Assembly: GCF_048564905.1 (NCBI RefSeq)
Contig: NC_133005.1
Coordinates: 26,219,501-26,283,500 of the forward strand
Reading direction: 5' to 3'
Source: Vicugna pacos
Taxonomy: Eukaryota; Chordata; Mammalia; Artiodactyla; Camelidae
Length of the DNA stretch: 64,000 nt
The notes beneath the pieces were generated by a model that saw nothing but the letters and a program-made list of their open reading frames with translations, did no database searches and was not told where the DNA came from. Of the stretch, positions 34,901 to 49,900 are shown piece by piece. Numbering within the stretch: the first letter of the stretch is position 1; the number at the start of each line of letters is the position of its first letter. Position numbers and translations under genes: made by a program.

Positions 34901-37900
34901 ACCTTCAGACCTGGGCCCCATTGCAAGAATATTGGTCAACAGGAGTTGGTCCAGATGAGAATATTTATTCCAGAGAAAAGAAAACCCAGCAAAATGTGTT
35001 TGCTGCTTTCAGATACCTAGAGGGCTGTTATGGAAAAGAAAGATTTGACTTCTAGAGTAGGCCTCATGGGCAGAAGCTGTAACTCCATAGACTTTTCTCC
35101 TTCTTCATCTGTCTTTTCTCAGGGAGGAAAGATCTACTTTCCCCTGCCTATACCAACCTCTCCTCCTCATGTTCTACTTCCTGTTTCCTCTTGGGTCTTG
35201 ATCAGCACTCTTCTCCGATTTCGATTTCTTATTTTTGGAGAAAAAAAATCTCTGCCTATGTCCCCAGTTTTCTCCTACTTCTCCCCTACTTTACCCCACA
35301 GGCCTCTAGACACTAGCTAATCTAACTGCTCATATTCAAAGACACGGATTTGGGGCACATTTATGAGATGAACACACTGTGCATGTCCAAAGACAGAAAA
35401 GGTGGAGCCCTCGTGGGAAGTCTCTCCTTATGCTTCTCACAGCTGGCAGGCTCAGTGCACCCAGGGCCAAGCGTCTTGTTTCTTGTTTTCTCTTCCTTAC
35501 ACTTGGGCCTACATGTGCTAGGAATTGCTTTAATTTCCTGTATATCTGGCCAACTCTCTTGAAGAGAGAGACAACCCAAGGTTTAGATTTGGACTTAGGG
35601 GGAAGTAAAGGCCCTCAGAGGCTTTTAGGCTAGGTTCTGTGTTCCAATACTGCTGATCAGATGCAGGTACCAGAGCATTAGGCACTGGCCGGTCTAACTA
35701 TAGAACAGGACCGTTATCTCCCAGTCACTATTATTTTGGGGTAGGAAGGGTGACTGGCCTAAGGCATTACTGGATTCCTGGCTGTGGTGCTTACTTTCCA
35801 CTGATGCCTTCCTGCCAGCCTATCCTGCAAACAGAACAGGTTGCCTCTGTAAGCAGTGAGCCTCCATCACTGGCAGTAACTGAACAAAGATTAGATAACC
35901 AGTTGGCAGGGCTATTACAGGGGGACTTCGATTAGAGGACCTCTCAGGTTCCCTCTACCCCTGAGAATGCACAAGCCTAAGTCTTTCTTACATTTAGTCC
36001 CAAACCTTGTCTTCATTTCATCTATTTGTAACACAGGATACAGTATCTTCTGAGCATTTTCTCTTTTTCAAAAAAAAAAAAAAAGCAGGGGAGGGTATAG
36101 CTCAAGTGGTAGAGCACATGCTTAGCATACACAAGGTCCTGGGTTCAATTCCCAGTACCTCTGTTAAAAAATAAATAAATAAAAACTTAATTACCTACCC
36201 ACCTCAAAAAAAAAAAAAAAAAAAGAAATACCAAAAACGGCAGCCTCTAAGGAGTCAAAAGTGACTTGCTCTTTCCAGTTGTTACTTCCTCTTCTGTTCC
36301 TCCTCCAAGACTCCCACAACAATTACTTAGAGAAGGAAGGAAGTCGGGTAGAGGAGGGCAGAATGGGCAGAAACCACTAGAAGGCCCATCCCACAGCTAA
36401 AAGGCATTCAGGTGGGAAGAGTCTAAGACAATAATAACCTAACCTATTTAGGGGTAGGGGTGACCATGTGCTGAATAAGCTTCCTTCCTCCATCCCCCTT
36501 TCCCTTCCCCTCCTCACAGTGTTTAATTTTCCTTCAGTGAATCAGAAAATCAGAGCTGGAAAGGAACTTGGGAGATTTATCTAGTGTGTAGTCCCTTCCT
36601 TCTCGAAATCTTGACTTCTGACCTGCAAATGGGGAGGTGGACAAGAATGGATGATTCATTCCTGAAGTCCACTCCAAAGTTCCAACATTCATTCCACAGA
36701 TGCATAATTTATCTAACCTGACCCAGTGATTTACGAAGTTTGCCTGCACGTCTGAAATCCTGATGGCAGGAACTCAAAAGGAGTCAACTTGGCTTTTTCC
36801 AGCTCACTCATTCATTCAAGTGTGAAAGAACATATGATGTAGTTAGGAGTACTGGGTTCCAGTCCCAGCTCCTACACTTAACAGCTGGCATTTCAACCTA
36901 CTATGCTTCAGTTTGTTTCTCTGAAAATATGGGGATAAATAATTCCCAGCAGGAAAACCACCCAGAGCCACTGGAAGAAGGAGATGGGAAAAAAAGGATG
37001 TGTGGGCACCTGATAGACACAGAGCCTCATAGAAACATGAGGGTTTGGGGTTTGAAGAATCAGAGCCTGTGGGCTGGTGTTGGGTCAGAGATGCTGCTTA
37101 CCTGGCCGAAGTGGGTAGCCTTCCCGCTTCTCCACTGTATATCCCTGAGGAATGTTGTAGAATTCTGGGAGCCCCCCAAACTGCTTCCATACAGTGTAGT
37201 AGTTGAGGAAAGTCCTCATGGCATTGTCAATGTCCCCAATGAGGCTCTGGAAAAGAGAAGTGGCTGTCAGGCAAACAGCCACCAGGGAGAAAACCCACAT
37301 ACAAAACCCTACATACACCCTCAGCGAAAAGAGGAAGCAAAGGCTTTGGAGCCAAAAAGACCTACGATCAATCCCTGAGCTGGCCGTTTACTCACTGTGC
37401 AGCCTCAGACCAGATACTTAACTTCTTTGAGCTTCATCTATAACATGCAAAATACAACATACATTTTACATTGTTTTGAGGGACAGAGGTTGTATACATA
37501 GCCCCTGCCCACCAGTACGTGCTTGGTCAATGCTGGCTACTAAAGTTTTTAAATAGGTAAGTCAGCCATCTGGTTCAAAATTCTAAGAAAGGAAAAAGGC
37601 TGACTGTATAAGTCTCACTCCCATCCTAACCCCAGTGGATAACCATTTTGTATTAGTTTGTAAACATAAGCAAAGATGTATGAGTATATGTTATTTCTCT
37701 CACATTAAATATAACTTATCAAATACACTGTTCTGTAGTTTCCTTTACTCATTTAACAATGTATCTTGATTTTTTTCCATGTAAGCACATAAAGTACTCC
37801 CTCCTCCTACTCATATAGTTGCACAGTATTCTATTGCTTGGACCATAATTTAATTAGTTCCCTATTGATAGCTAGTTGGCTTGTGTCCAATCTTTTGCTA

Positions 37901-40900
37901 TTTGCTATAACAATCAATGCTGCAATAAATAACCCTGCACATACGTCACCTCAAACATATGTCAGGCGTATCTGTAAGATGAATTTCCAGAATTAGGATT
38001 GCTGAGTCAGAGGATATATGCATTTGTAATTTTACTAGTTGTTCCTAAGTAACTATTAATATAAACTCACAGGGAAACAGCTGTCTTCCTTGACATCTCC
38101 ACTGGATGTCTCAGGGACAGAACAAACTTAACATTTCCCAAACAAAATTCTTAGTTCCCTGATTCTCCCACAAAGTTGCCTCCCTACTCTCATCTCTTTC
38201 CCTTGGCGGGAAATGGCACCATCTTCCAATGATTTACTCCGACCAGATACCTGGTGGCCATCCCTGACTCCTCCCTCTTCCCCCATCCCTACATCCATTC
38301 CATCAGCAACTCCTATCAATTCCCTCTGTGCAGCCTCAGGACTCTTCTCTCTTTATCTCCAGAGCCACCACTTGTACACTAACATCTTGCACTGGGATGA
38401 CCTCAAAGGCCCCCTCACTGGTCCCACCACTTGTCTTCTCTAGCCCACTCTTCCCAAGATGGCCAGAGTAACTGCCTTCCTACATACTACAGACTTCAGT
38501 GGCTTTCCATGGGCTCAGAGTAAAGTCAAGACACCTCACCACGGCCCTCAAGGCCCTGTGCAATCTGATCACTGCAGACCTTCCAGTGACCAATCATTCC
38601 CTTCCCTAGACTGTGGCCATTCTGTTTTTCTGTCTGATAAACACCCTACTCTTTCCTGTTGCAGGACCTTCACACATCATATTTCCTTTGCCTGGAACAT
38701 CATCCTCACCCCATTCTTCACATTTCAATTTGAGCATCACCACCTGAGAGGTCTTCTTGTCTAAAGCAGGTCCCCATCCAATAGTCTCTCTTTTAGCCTC
38801 TCATTTGTTTCCTTCATTGCAACTTATTATTTTATGAATTTGCCTAAGTTTTTCTTTGTGTCTCACTCTCTATAAACTTCATGAGGGCAGGGCCTGGAAT
38901 ACGGCAGGCACTCAAATGTTTGTTGAGTAAATGAACAAATTTAACATCTATAAGCCTCTTTTCTTCGTCTATGAAACAACGCTTACCTCGGTGTGTTGTG
39001 ATGATTCTGTGTAAAATGCCTGGCACAGAAATCACTCTTCCATAAATATTTAATTTATCACCTTTATGTGCCAGACAGCCTGCTAGGCACTGAAGAGATA
39101 GCATTATTATAACCTCACAGAGAAATACCCCAGGACCCCTTCCCAAGCCAGGAAAAGTCCCACACACAGCACACAAATGCTGTGCAAATCAAGATGGCAC
39201 AGGGTGATACATACATACAAAGGAATATTATTCAGCCTTAAAAAGAAGGAAATTCTGATACATGCTATAAGCATGAACCTTGAGGACATTACGCTAAATA
39301 AAATAAGCCAGTCATCAGAAGACAGAAGCTGTATGAGTCCACTTATAGAACTACCTAGAGTAATCAAAATCATAAAGATAGACAATATAATCGTGGTTGT
39401 CAGGGGCTGGGGAGAGAGAATGGGGAGTTTAGAAAGTACTGAATTTCAGTTTTACCAGATGAAAAGGGTTATAGGGGTGGATGGTGGTGCTGGATGCACG
39501 ACAGTCTGAACATACTAAATGCCGTTGAACTGTACACTTAAAACGGCTAAGATGGTAAATTGTATATTATGTGTATTTTACCACCATAAATAAAAAGAGG
39601 AAAAAAATAAAATCATCCATTTTTTCTTCCATTATTGGGTATTTGGACCATTTCTAGTTTTTCTTTGTCATGAACTTTGCTGCTAGGAATATCTGTACAC
39701 AGGCTATATCTTTCCTTCTTGAATCATTTCCCTGGGAACACTCACAGAAATGAAATTATGTAAAGTCGCAGGGTGTGAGGGTGTGATCAGTTCTATGGCT
39801 GGGTTGTACAATCAGGTTTTCCAAGAGGGATTTAGTCACAAATAGTTTTAAGGAGATAGATTTCCAGATCCTCAACTTTCCTAAAATGGATCTGCCTGAA
39901 AAGATGCTTGTAACACAAAGGCAGGCTATCCATTCTCACTGTCCCTTCCACAAGTGTCCTTCTAATGTTTTTACAAAAGCAAGGTGTACCCACTAACAAC
40001 CTCCAACCTTACTGTGGAACATAATCTTGGGATATAAAAACTTCCTTGACCACTAATCTAGGTTAAATTTAAAGTATTAGTTTGGGTGTTGAGAAAAATG
40101 AATGGTTCTAACCACTGGGTAACAAATCCTTCTACAAATCAGATGGCTTTCAAGTCTTTGCTTTCAAGAAATTGAAAGAGGAACTGGTCAAGTTGTCAGC
40201 AGAGAGATCATTAAAAATAATTTTTGGTGACAGGTCATTGTGATTTTTTTAATCATATAAAGACTGATCATATAATATTGCCACCTTTGCAGGTCAAAAA
40301 TGGTTGGATGCTGGCAATTTTACATGGTTCAATCTGTTAACTCAATGATTTCAAAGAACTAAATGATACTGCAATAATCAAATTCCTGCCATCTCCATCT
40401 ACTTATTTCTGTGCATAGATTCCTCAGCACTTACAACTAAAGAAATTAAAAGCAGGAATAAAACTGATGCTTAACTGTGCCCCGTTTTAGCAATATGCAT
40501 TATTCATGCACAAATACATGAGCTACTTAAAAATAAAAAAAGCCCCCAAAATCTTATTAAGGAATGCACTTCCAATAAAATTGCTTTCAGGTTTATAATT
40601 ATCAAAAATTATAAGCTGTAAATGTTGGTTTAATCTTTACATACTAACTAATGATAAATAAATCCAGAAGAAAACAAATTTAATACTCAGAGCCTATGAT
40701 CACAGGAAACTTTAAAATATTTTAAATTTCTATGTATGGACAAATTTTGTCACAGAAGCATACGATAGAGTGGTCAATAAAATGCTTTCAGCATAAAATA
40801 TAATAATTAGGATAAAATCTCGTTGGAGTAGTAGAACAGAAATATGAGTTGGAGGAGAAAAAGGAATGGTATGCAACTATTAAAACTCATAAGATTAAAA

Positions 40901-43900
40901 ACCTGCAAGGGACTCTATAATTTTTCAAAATTGTTTTAGGGGACACTGAAGCAATAAAATTTGAAGATCTTGGAAGGGTTGGACCAATATTTAATATTAT
41001 CAACAACTTCCCTCTGAGCCTGTTTCCCCATCTGTAAAATGAGAGGGTTGGCTAAAAGTATACAATGGGGAACTAGTTAAATAAATGGCAGTATGTCTAT
41101 TCCCTGGAATAAATGCAACTCTTTAAAAAAGTAAAATTGATCTATGTGTATCAATAAAGAATGAGCTCCAAGATATAATCAGTAAAAAAGAGCATAACTG
41201 GGACATTGTGCTGTACACCAGAAATTGGCACATTGTAATTGACTGCGCTTCAATTTAAAAAAAGAATAAAAATGCTCCTATTTATGTAAAGAAAAAAAGG
41301 GAGATAGAAATATATATATATATATTTTTATGTATATGGATTTCTGGAAAGATACACAAAAACTAGTACTAAGGGCTGGATCGGGAAGAGTATCTCAGGG
41401 TGGGGACTTGAGACTTATCTACCACTATATTCCTTTGTGTGCTTTAAATATTTACCACCATCTACATGTTAGTACTATCTCTTAAGATGAAAAAAAAAAC
41501 TATTTTATAAAAATATTTTGCTACACTTAGGGGGCAGATGAGATGGGCTCCAAGATCCCTTCCAGCTGCAACTCTCTCAGACTGTGTAATAGAAAAACAT
41601 GACGATTGGCAGGCAGGCAGCCCCAGCTGCTTTCACGCCATTTCTCAAGAATGAGGATGTGTGACAGAGATGTCCAGCGGAAAAATGGGTGTTGCCAATG
41701 GCTATTACTGCCCAGCCTGGAAAGACACTGTCTGCTTTATTTTAAGCAGTACAACATTTCATAGCAAACTGGAAGCTCAGTTTCTGACACCTTAAAGCTC
41801 CCCTTGGAAAATTCTGTTAGGCAGAAACTTAAATCTGCCTAATTCACTCTAAGCCTCTCTTCCATCCCCAAATCACCCCTCCAATAAAAGTACTCAAACA
41901 ACCACAGTATCTTATTTGACTTGTACATCAGAATGAGCTTGCTTTGCCAGCCACCCTCTCTGACCACTCCTACCTGAAGACCAGGCCAGTAGGCCTCCAG
42001 AGACTGGAAGACCGGCATGGACACAGTCCCCTTGTACATCTGCACCCACAGGTACCAGTCATCAAAGCGGGTATAATTCCGAATGGCTTTGTTATACTCT
42101 GCAGTGGAGATAAGATAATGGACACATCAGTGATTAGGAAGATGAAAGGTAAGCTTTGACAACAGCAGCATAGACTTAAACTTTTGATGATCTAGCCTTG
42201 AGGTAGACTAGGATGCAAGGAGGCATAGAGGAAGGAGCACAGGTTCTGGTGTCAGACTTCCAGGCTCAAATTCCAGCTCCAGCTTTTACCACTTGCTAGC
42301 TGTGACTTTGGACAAGTTTTTCCCTCTTAAGCCTATCTTATTAACTATAAAGTGGGGAGACTAATGTTATATACCTCATGGGATTGTTCAGTCATTTATT
42401 CTCTCAACAATATTCACCAAGCACCTATTAGGTGCCAGGCATCTAAGGGGTGGCAAACAAGACAAAGTCTGGCCCTCAGGGAGCTGCCACTCTAGTGGGA
42501 ACTTGAATTTAAAGCTCCCCCTCGACTGTAAATCCATGAGAGCTAGGACTTTATTTTGTTCACTGCAGAATCCCTAACATGAAGATCGTATGTAATAAAC
42601 ATGCACAATAAATATCTGAATGAACGAAGTACCAAATACACATGCAAATAAATAAGACAATCTCAAATAGTGTTGTAGGAATTAATGAAACAGTCCATGT
42701 TCAGTGCTTGGCACAGCCCTTGACACCTCAGTGGTATTCAATACATATTTGCTGAATAAATGAATGGTAGCTATAACTATTAGGTGCCCAACAACTTCTT
42801 AATATCATTATCACTAGTGTCTAAGGGCCTGGAGGGTAACATGTTTTTATTCAATAGGCATGAATCTACTAGCTACCTCGTGCGAAGCACTGTGGGAAAC
42901 GCAAAGATTAATAAGGCCGGATGCAGCACTCAGCTGGTAGAACTGTCACTGTGATGACAGCTGACCGCAAGAAAGATGTTGATGGCCCTCAATTCTGAGG
43001 AAGGATCAAGCTATTTCTTGAGCAAAGTGATATTTAAGCTGAACCTTGAAGGGCGAGCAGAATTTGGACACAGAAAATTAGGAACAAAGGTGTTCTAGGC
43101 AAAGGAAACACCACATGCAATGGCCAGGAAATAAAAAATCCAGGGCTGCGCACTGAGAAGGCAGCACAGTTCTGTTGGCTCTTGCACAAAAGCATGAGGA
43201 GGTGCAGTGACATCCCGTGGGCAATGTAAGTCCATGGAGGCTCTGAATGCAGACTCAGGTATTCAGAACTGATTCTGTAGGTGCTTGGGAGCCACTGACA
43301 GTTTAGAAATAAACTACATGTTAACAGGAAAAACCATGGGGAGAGCCCCCTTGCCCTGCCCTTTTTACCTAGGAACATGGCCATGAGCTTCTTATCCTGA
43401 AGCAGGATCGCTCCTTTCACCAGATACTCAAAGTAGGAGTCCACGCCAGCCCCGATGCCCGCGTCCTGGGCCACCCACTTGCCAGTGAGCACATCGATGT
43501 GGTTGCCAACCTGGGAGAGAGACATGTGGTCCCAAAGGAGAGCCCAAGACCAAACAACCCTGACTGCCCTGATCTCCCCACACCCCTGACTGCCTCATGA
43601 GATGCAAGGCAGGAATCCCAGTGCTTCTTGGGAGATATGCAGGCTATGAGCATACAGGGCTGGGGGGCAAGTCTGGATCTTGGCCAGCTCGCCTACATAT
43701 CTGTACAGCGGAGAAGCACCTCCTGCACATTTAAGAGGACTTAATTATACACACTGGTCAAAAAATGGAAAAAGAGCAATGACTTGGAGTGTTTATGACC
43801 TGTCTAGAGTGAGTGTGAACTGGGAGATGAGAACTTGCTGTTTTCACAATGTCTCAGACTTCTCAGCCCCCAGCATGTGACCCCAGTATATAAAGACACA

Positions 43901-46900
43901 AGACATACTTTATATATTTCCATAAATCAACGCTGGAAGGACACCTAAGAAACTGATAGATGGGTTGCTTGTAAGGAGAGGGACTGGGAAGCTGGGGGAC
44001 AGGGCCTCACAGATGGCACTGGGTGCTTTTCTGTATCCCCTGACTTATGAACCACGTAAAACCATTTGAAAACAAATTTTAAGGATCTAAAAGAGGGGAT
44101 ATGTTTCCTATACAACTTAGACCCCAGTGGAAGCTGATAACTTCACCCGGTACTCACTCGATCAAAGAAACAGCTAATTGTTCTGTGTTGGTTTGGGTCC
44201 CCCCAGGGGCAGACCCTCAGCAAGGAAGACAGGAAGTAGCTGATTTGTAAGGTGAGTCCCTGTGGTAGAGGGGGGTGAAAGTGAGGCAGGGCGGGGAGGC
44301 AGCCCACAAAGCGGATGCCAACAGGCAAGTTACCATCATGGGAACTGCAGCTCCATCCCGCTGGGCAGCTCTAGGAGTCAGTGTAATGCACACGTCTCTG
44401 CATTGTCCCATCCGAGGGGCGGGAATTGGGGTGATTAGCCACCAAACTCCCATCAGTATCAGTCACTGAGAACTGCTCTGGGGTAGCATTAAGTCCTGGC
44501 ACTTCCAGCCAAGAGCGGGCAGAGCAGGATCCAGGCACCAGAAAAGGCCAGTAAGCAAAGAGACATGGGGTTGATGGCAGTTGGCAGGCCAGTGTGCACA
44601 AAAAATGGTTAGGGCTGAGAAGATGTGAGCAGGGCAGCCATGAAGTCCACTGAGGTTCCAGTGCTTGGAAAAACACTGCCTGTGTTGGACTTACTGAGGG
44701 AGTGACTACAGGTCTTCAGAATGGCATCTTCTTAAGGAATATTCAAGCTCACATAGAACCAGACTTTGCATAAATACGCCTCCACTTGAATCACTTTCAG
44801 ACAATGCTGTCTTTATCTGTCGTAATGACTCAGCAAGGAGGTCTTAATACGTCAGCGTGCCTGCTGAAGTAACTGTGGATCAGAAAGGTTGAGTGACTTG
44901 CCCAGGGTGATACAGTTTCAATGTAGTGAAGCCAGGGCTCAAATCCAGTTCTGACTAAATCTAGTGCTATTTCCTGGACAGCTTTGGCTCAGTTACTGTT
45001 AGTTTCACTGGATTATCCAGTTGAGGAGCTGAAACCCACCTTAGAGATCACCTGGCCCAAAGTGTGTTAAATTTCCATGGGTTAACAGGTTTGGAGAAAA
45101 AAGGGAAGCTCTGGGGTCAGATAAGTTCTTGAAATGTTGAGGTAAGCAAAGTTAAGTAGACGTAGTTATCATAGGATTTCATAACCTTTAACCTGCTTAT
45201 GTTCATTTGGACTCTCCAGAAAAGGGATTCTAGATACAGTGTGGCCCAATATTGACCAGGAATCATTTTTCCATAGAACAACCATTCAGTGTTACTCAGA
45301 ATTGGTTTTAAGAAATACAGTTTTATAAACAAAAAACAGTAAAAATGAGGGCCAGACAGGCTGACAATCTAAGGTCAGCGAGTGAGTCAGGGGCATGAAG
45401 CAGATGACCCACTTCCTAGAACTCAGAGAAGCTCAAGGAGTCAAAGCTTAACACAGCTCCCTTTCCTGCCAGAGGAAGTGCACTCAAGCTCTCCCCCACT
45501 CTGTGCCAAAGCATGAATTAGAGGCTTGGTCTACTTTCGGTGTCATGAGCCTAAGTCTTGGACCACTCCTGAGGTCATCCTTAGTTTCCTTTGGCTGGAT
45601 TCCAACTTATTGCTCAGATCCCCAGGCCTCAAATGCAGGGGCCAAGGTGGTCCACTTGGCCAGACAGGAAGGATGGCAGCAGACTCACCAGCCCGATATC
45701 TGACCGGCTCTCCCAGAGGCGCATCAGAGCCACCCTGGCCACTTCTTCAAACACAGGGTCACCAGTGAGGCTGCTCAGGGTGGCAAATTCCACAATAAAG
45801 GTCCCGATTCCTGCCGTACAGGTGACAGGAGTCTCTCCTGGGTTCACGCCATGAAGCAGGTTCACCGTTCCATACGGCATGCCAGTGGGGGTCTGGAAGG
45901 CTGAACAATCGAAGAATTAAGAACCCAGACAGGAGCAGGGAGGTAGGGATGGCTGGACAGAGGCCCAAAGGCTGCAGCCTTGGCCAGCGCTTCCCTCTCT
46001 ATCTTCTGAGTGATCTGCTAGAGACTGAGCCAGAGAAGGATAAATGTCACAACTGGAGGGCTTTTAGTGGCCACCTAATCCAGATGCCGCCAAAAACTGC
46101 TCCACGTGCCTTAGGCTCTTGCCTGTGGTGAGGAGGGAGGCAGTGGGCTACACTCTATGTTATCACTCTCTACACATGCTCACTTCAGCTAGAGCAGCTC
46201 TACTTTACTTATTTAATACAACGCCTTCAGAGGACAACTTTGTGTAAAGCAGATGGGCCATAAGCCACAGGCAGTAGTGCGGGCTGGTGTGACAATGAAG
46301 AAGCTGATCATTTTTTCATTCTAAGTGAAGTAAGCCAGAAAGAGAAAGAAAAATTCCATATGAGATCGCTCATATGTGGAATCCAAAAAACAAAAACAAA
46401 AACAAACAAACAAAAACAAAGCGTAAATACAGGACAGAAATAGACTCACAGACAGAGAATACAGGCTTGTGGTTACCAGGGGGGTGGAGGGTGGGAAGGG
46501 ATAGACTGGGATTTCAAAATTGTAGAATAGATAAACAAGATTACACTGTATAGCACAGGGAAATATACACAAAATGTTATGATAACTCACAGAGAAAAAA
46601 ATGTGACAATGAGTGTATATATGTCCATGAATGACTGAAAAATTGTGCTGAACACTGGAATTTGACACAACATTGTAAAATGATTATAAATCAATAAAAA
46701 ATGTTAAAAAAAAGAATTTTTGAAACATTTGTTCAGTGTCCTTTTATTTATTTACTTTTATTTTTAATGAACGTACTGGAGATTGAACCCAGGACCTCAT
46801 GCATGCTAAGCATACGCTCTACCACTGAGCTATACCCACTGCCTCCCTGCCCCATTCATATCTTTTTAAAACACCATTCCGACCAAATGAAACATATCTG

Positions 46901-49900
46901 CAGACCATAAACAGAGGAGCCAGTTTAAGATCTCTGCTCTAAAGAAAGAATTTTAGGGGTCGTGGTATTAAAGGGGAAAAAAAGGATATAAAACACTGGA
47001 CTGCTGATAAAGTCCAATCCTCAGTTTACAGGTAGGAAAAGTCATGCTTATAAAGAGGTGACTCAAAGGTCACACAGAGAGAGCCAAATGGAGCTGGAAG
47101 GGGAATGACTGCCATGTGCCCACTCCTTTTCCCCTCCCACCCCTCCCCCCATAGGCCCAGGGCCCTGCCCACCCCACCCTAATGCCTCCCAGTTCAAGGC
47201 AAGGAACTTGCCAGAGGCAGAGATTTCCTCTCGAGCTGAAAGGTCAGACAACCCCAGAGCAACCAATGTGTCACCAAACTGTGAACAAGGTTGTCAAAAC
47301 TTCCAAGAACCACAAGGTCCAGCAGGTTTACTGTAAGAGGAGAAACCTGCTATCCGGCAGACGTAAGTGGCAAGCAAGGAGAATTCAAGTCATGACCAAG
47401 GAGGGTTCAAAGGAATTGTTCAGGGAAGTCAGGCAGGGTTAAAAAGACAGAGAGTGACCAATCCTGTTTCTCAGCCTGGATGGTAGATACATTGCTGCCG
47501 GCTCCAACATGCATTTTTCAATATCTCTATTCTCAATACAAAAAAAAATTTTAATGACCAAAAAAAAACGAAGGGAGTGACTAGGCTGAGTTTCCTTTAC
47601 GGACGAGTCACACCGGACATGATGTTTGTAGGGAGACATGCAGGCCATGAGAGAGATCAGAACCCAGCTTGCTCCAGTCTCCTCGGCTCTTCCCCAAGGA
47701 TGAGAGGCAAGTACTGCGTGAAAGGGAGAAGGGAGATGGACAAGTGGCTGGTGGAAAGCACAAGGTGACGTGTTTGGGTGTGAATGGCTCTCAGAGCCTC
47801 CACCACACCCTGACGAGAACACAGTGTCCAACTGATGCAGCCGAGCCCAGCCACTGTCCCACTGGACAAACACTGAGGCTTGGTCTGCAGCCCTGGACAC
47901 GGCTGAGCTACAAAACAAGTCGCTCTCATTTCAACTGTGTTTGAGATTCTCCAAGAATGTTTTTCTTTCTAATCTCATTTTATGCCTCCCCAAAGGGAGG
48001 CAGGAATTACAACACCCACTTGATAGACAGGGAAACTGACTGGGGGGAGGAAGGGTGGCTTGGTCAAAATATTGGCTGGCAGAGCTGAGTCTAGAACCTG
48101 AGGTTCCCAACGCTAGACCAAGGCTCTTCTCTGGAAGCCTTTTATTCCAGCCATATGTGGACCTGGGAGGAGGCAAAAGCACTCACTGAAATAAGGGCAA
48201 GAGCCTTCCACACGCCAGGCTGGCCTTCAGCCCTCCCTCCAAACAGTAATGAGGTCAGCTCATCCATCCTAGTTCAGCCCTCAAAATGCCCAGGATTCTT
48301 CTCCACATTGGATGCCTAGAGGTAGAAATACCAAGTTTCAGGTGAGAAACACCAGGAAATAAATAATTCAGCAATGTCACTCTTGTCTCCAGCAAGAGAA
48401 GCAGGACCTACTGGACTTCATCTCTGCCCCATCTTGGTGTGGGTCTTACCTGGGAGGAGTTTTCGGGCTGCCTCCTCAGCCATCCTCAGGAGAGGTCCAG
48501 AGCAGGGCCATCCGGCCTCCACTTCCACTCCAGCCTTCTTTGATAGCAGGTGAGCAGACAGAAGTCCTCCTACCACTACAGATGGTACAAAAGCCAAGCG
48601 TCAGAGTCCCAAAGACCTTCCCCTTGTGCAAATTAAACCTAAATGCTTTGTTCGGTGGCTCACTGGGAAGGGGCTAGAGCCACCTAGAGAAAGAATAGTC
48701 CTTAACACCCCAAATTGGTACAGTGCTAAGTTTACAAAGTTGTTTTTTTTTTCTTGGTGGGTCACAAAAACAATGGCTATCTTTTTTTTAGTCCCTACAG
48801 TACACCAGGCACTAGGTACTATCATGCCCTCTTCAGACGAAGATGCTGAGGTTCAGAGAGGTTGACTGACTTGCTCTGGATCATTCATCTAGTAGGTGGT
48901 AGAGCCAGGTCTGTCTGACTCCACTACACTTGGTCCCAAAGCCCATACTCATTGTATATACTTGGTCACTGTCCTCCAAGCCCCCCCAAGACCAAGGAAG
49001 GGAGAGGAGGATACTTACTACTTTCATTTTATTCATTTATCTATTTCAATATATTATGTAATATTTAGGACTTATAAAAAGACACAAAGGTTATATAGCT
49101 GGGAATATGGCCAAACAGATATCTCAAATGGTCCTCCTCCTGAAAAAAATTGGTGACCTTGAGCTTCAGTTTTCCCCTCCTCCTGATCAACGAGGAATAA
49201 GAGACAAAGGCAGGACCTACCCAAAGTGTGGAGTCTGATAAAAGATCCCTCCATAAAACTGGGATCTAGAAGAAGTACATACTCTGTGTAAGGTTGAATT
49301 AATGAAAAATTGTGCTCTACACTGGAATTTGACACAACATTGTAAAATGACTGTAACTCAATAAAAAAAAAGTTAAAAAAAAAACCCTACATACCTCCCT
49401 TAGTGTTCTGTAAGGAAAACTGCATGCCTCGAATCTTGCTGCCAAGCAAAGAAAAGAAAAGAAAAAAAAAATCTTCCCTAAGAATTAGTAACTACAAACT
49501 GTTACTCACTAAGTTTAGCAGACTGAATTCACACTGAGCAGTCTAGAAAACCTCAGACCTTTAGCATAAGGTGGTCTAGAACCTGAGGTTCCTAACGCTC
49601 AGACCAAGGCTCTTCTCTGGAAGCCTTTTATTCCAGCCATATGTGGGCCTGGGAGGAGCCTTCAGCCACATGGCAGTAGTAAATAAAATACGTAATTGGA
49701 AAAACTCACATTCGACCTAGGCCTCAAAGAACCCCACAGAAAAAGTCTAGGCAATAAGCGTACATTAAAATATAAATAGATCATGAAACATATACAGAAA
49801 CAAAGCATTATGGGTAAGGGCCAGCAGAAAAAACAGCAAGACAAGACTTCAGATATTGGAATTATCAGACACAGAATACAAAATAAGTACGTGTAATATG

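Noticed and set aside
36085-36160. Possible tRNA-Ala gene (A box, B box, AGC at the anticodon)
   Set aside because: It has an extra D-loop base, no T-stretch terminator directly after, and carries the SINE tail and poly(A). It is a SINE copy, as are the five others.
47105-47985. Possible extra exon or nested gene in EDEM2 intron 5
   Set aside because: Overlapping frames on both strands, with no similarity to known families and no matched splice sites; EDEM2 is already complete without it.
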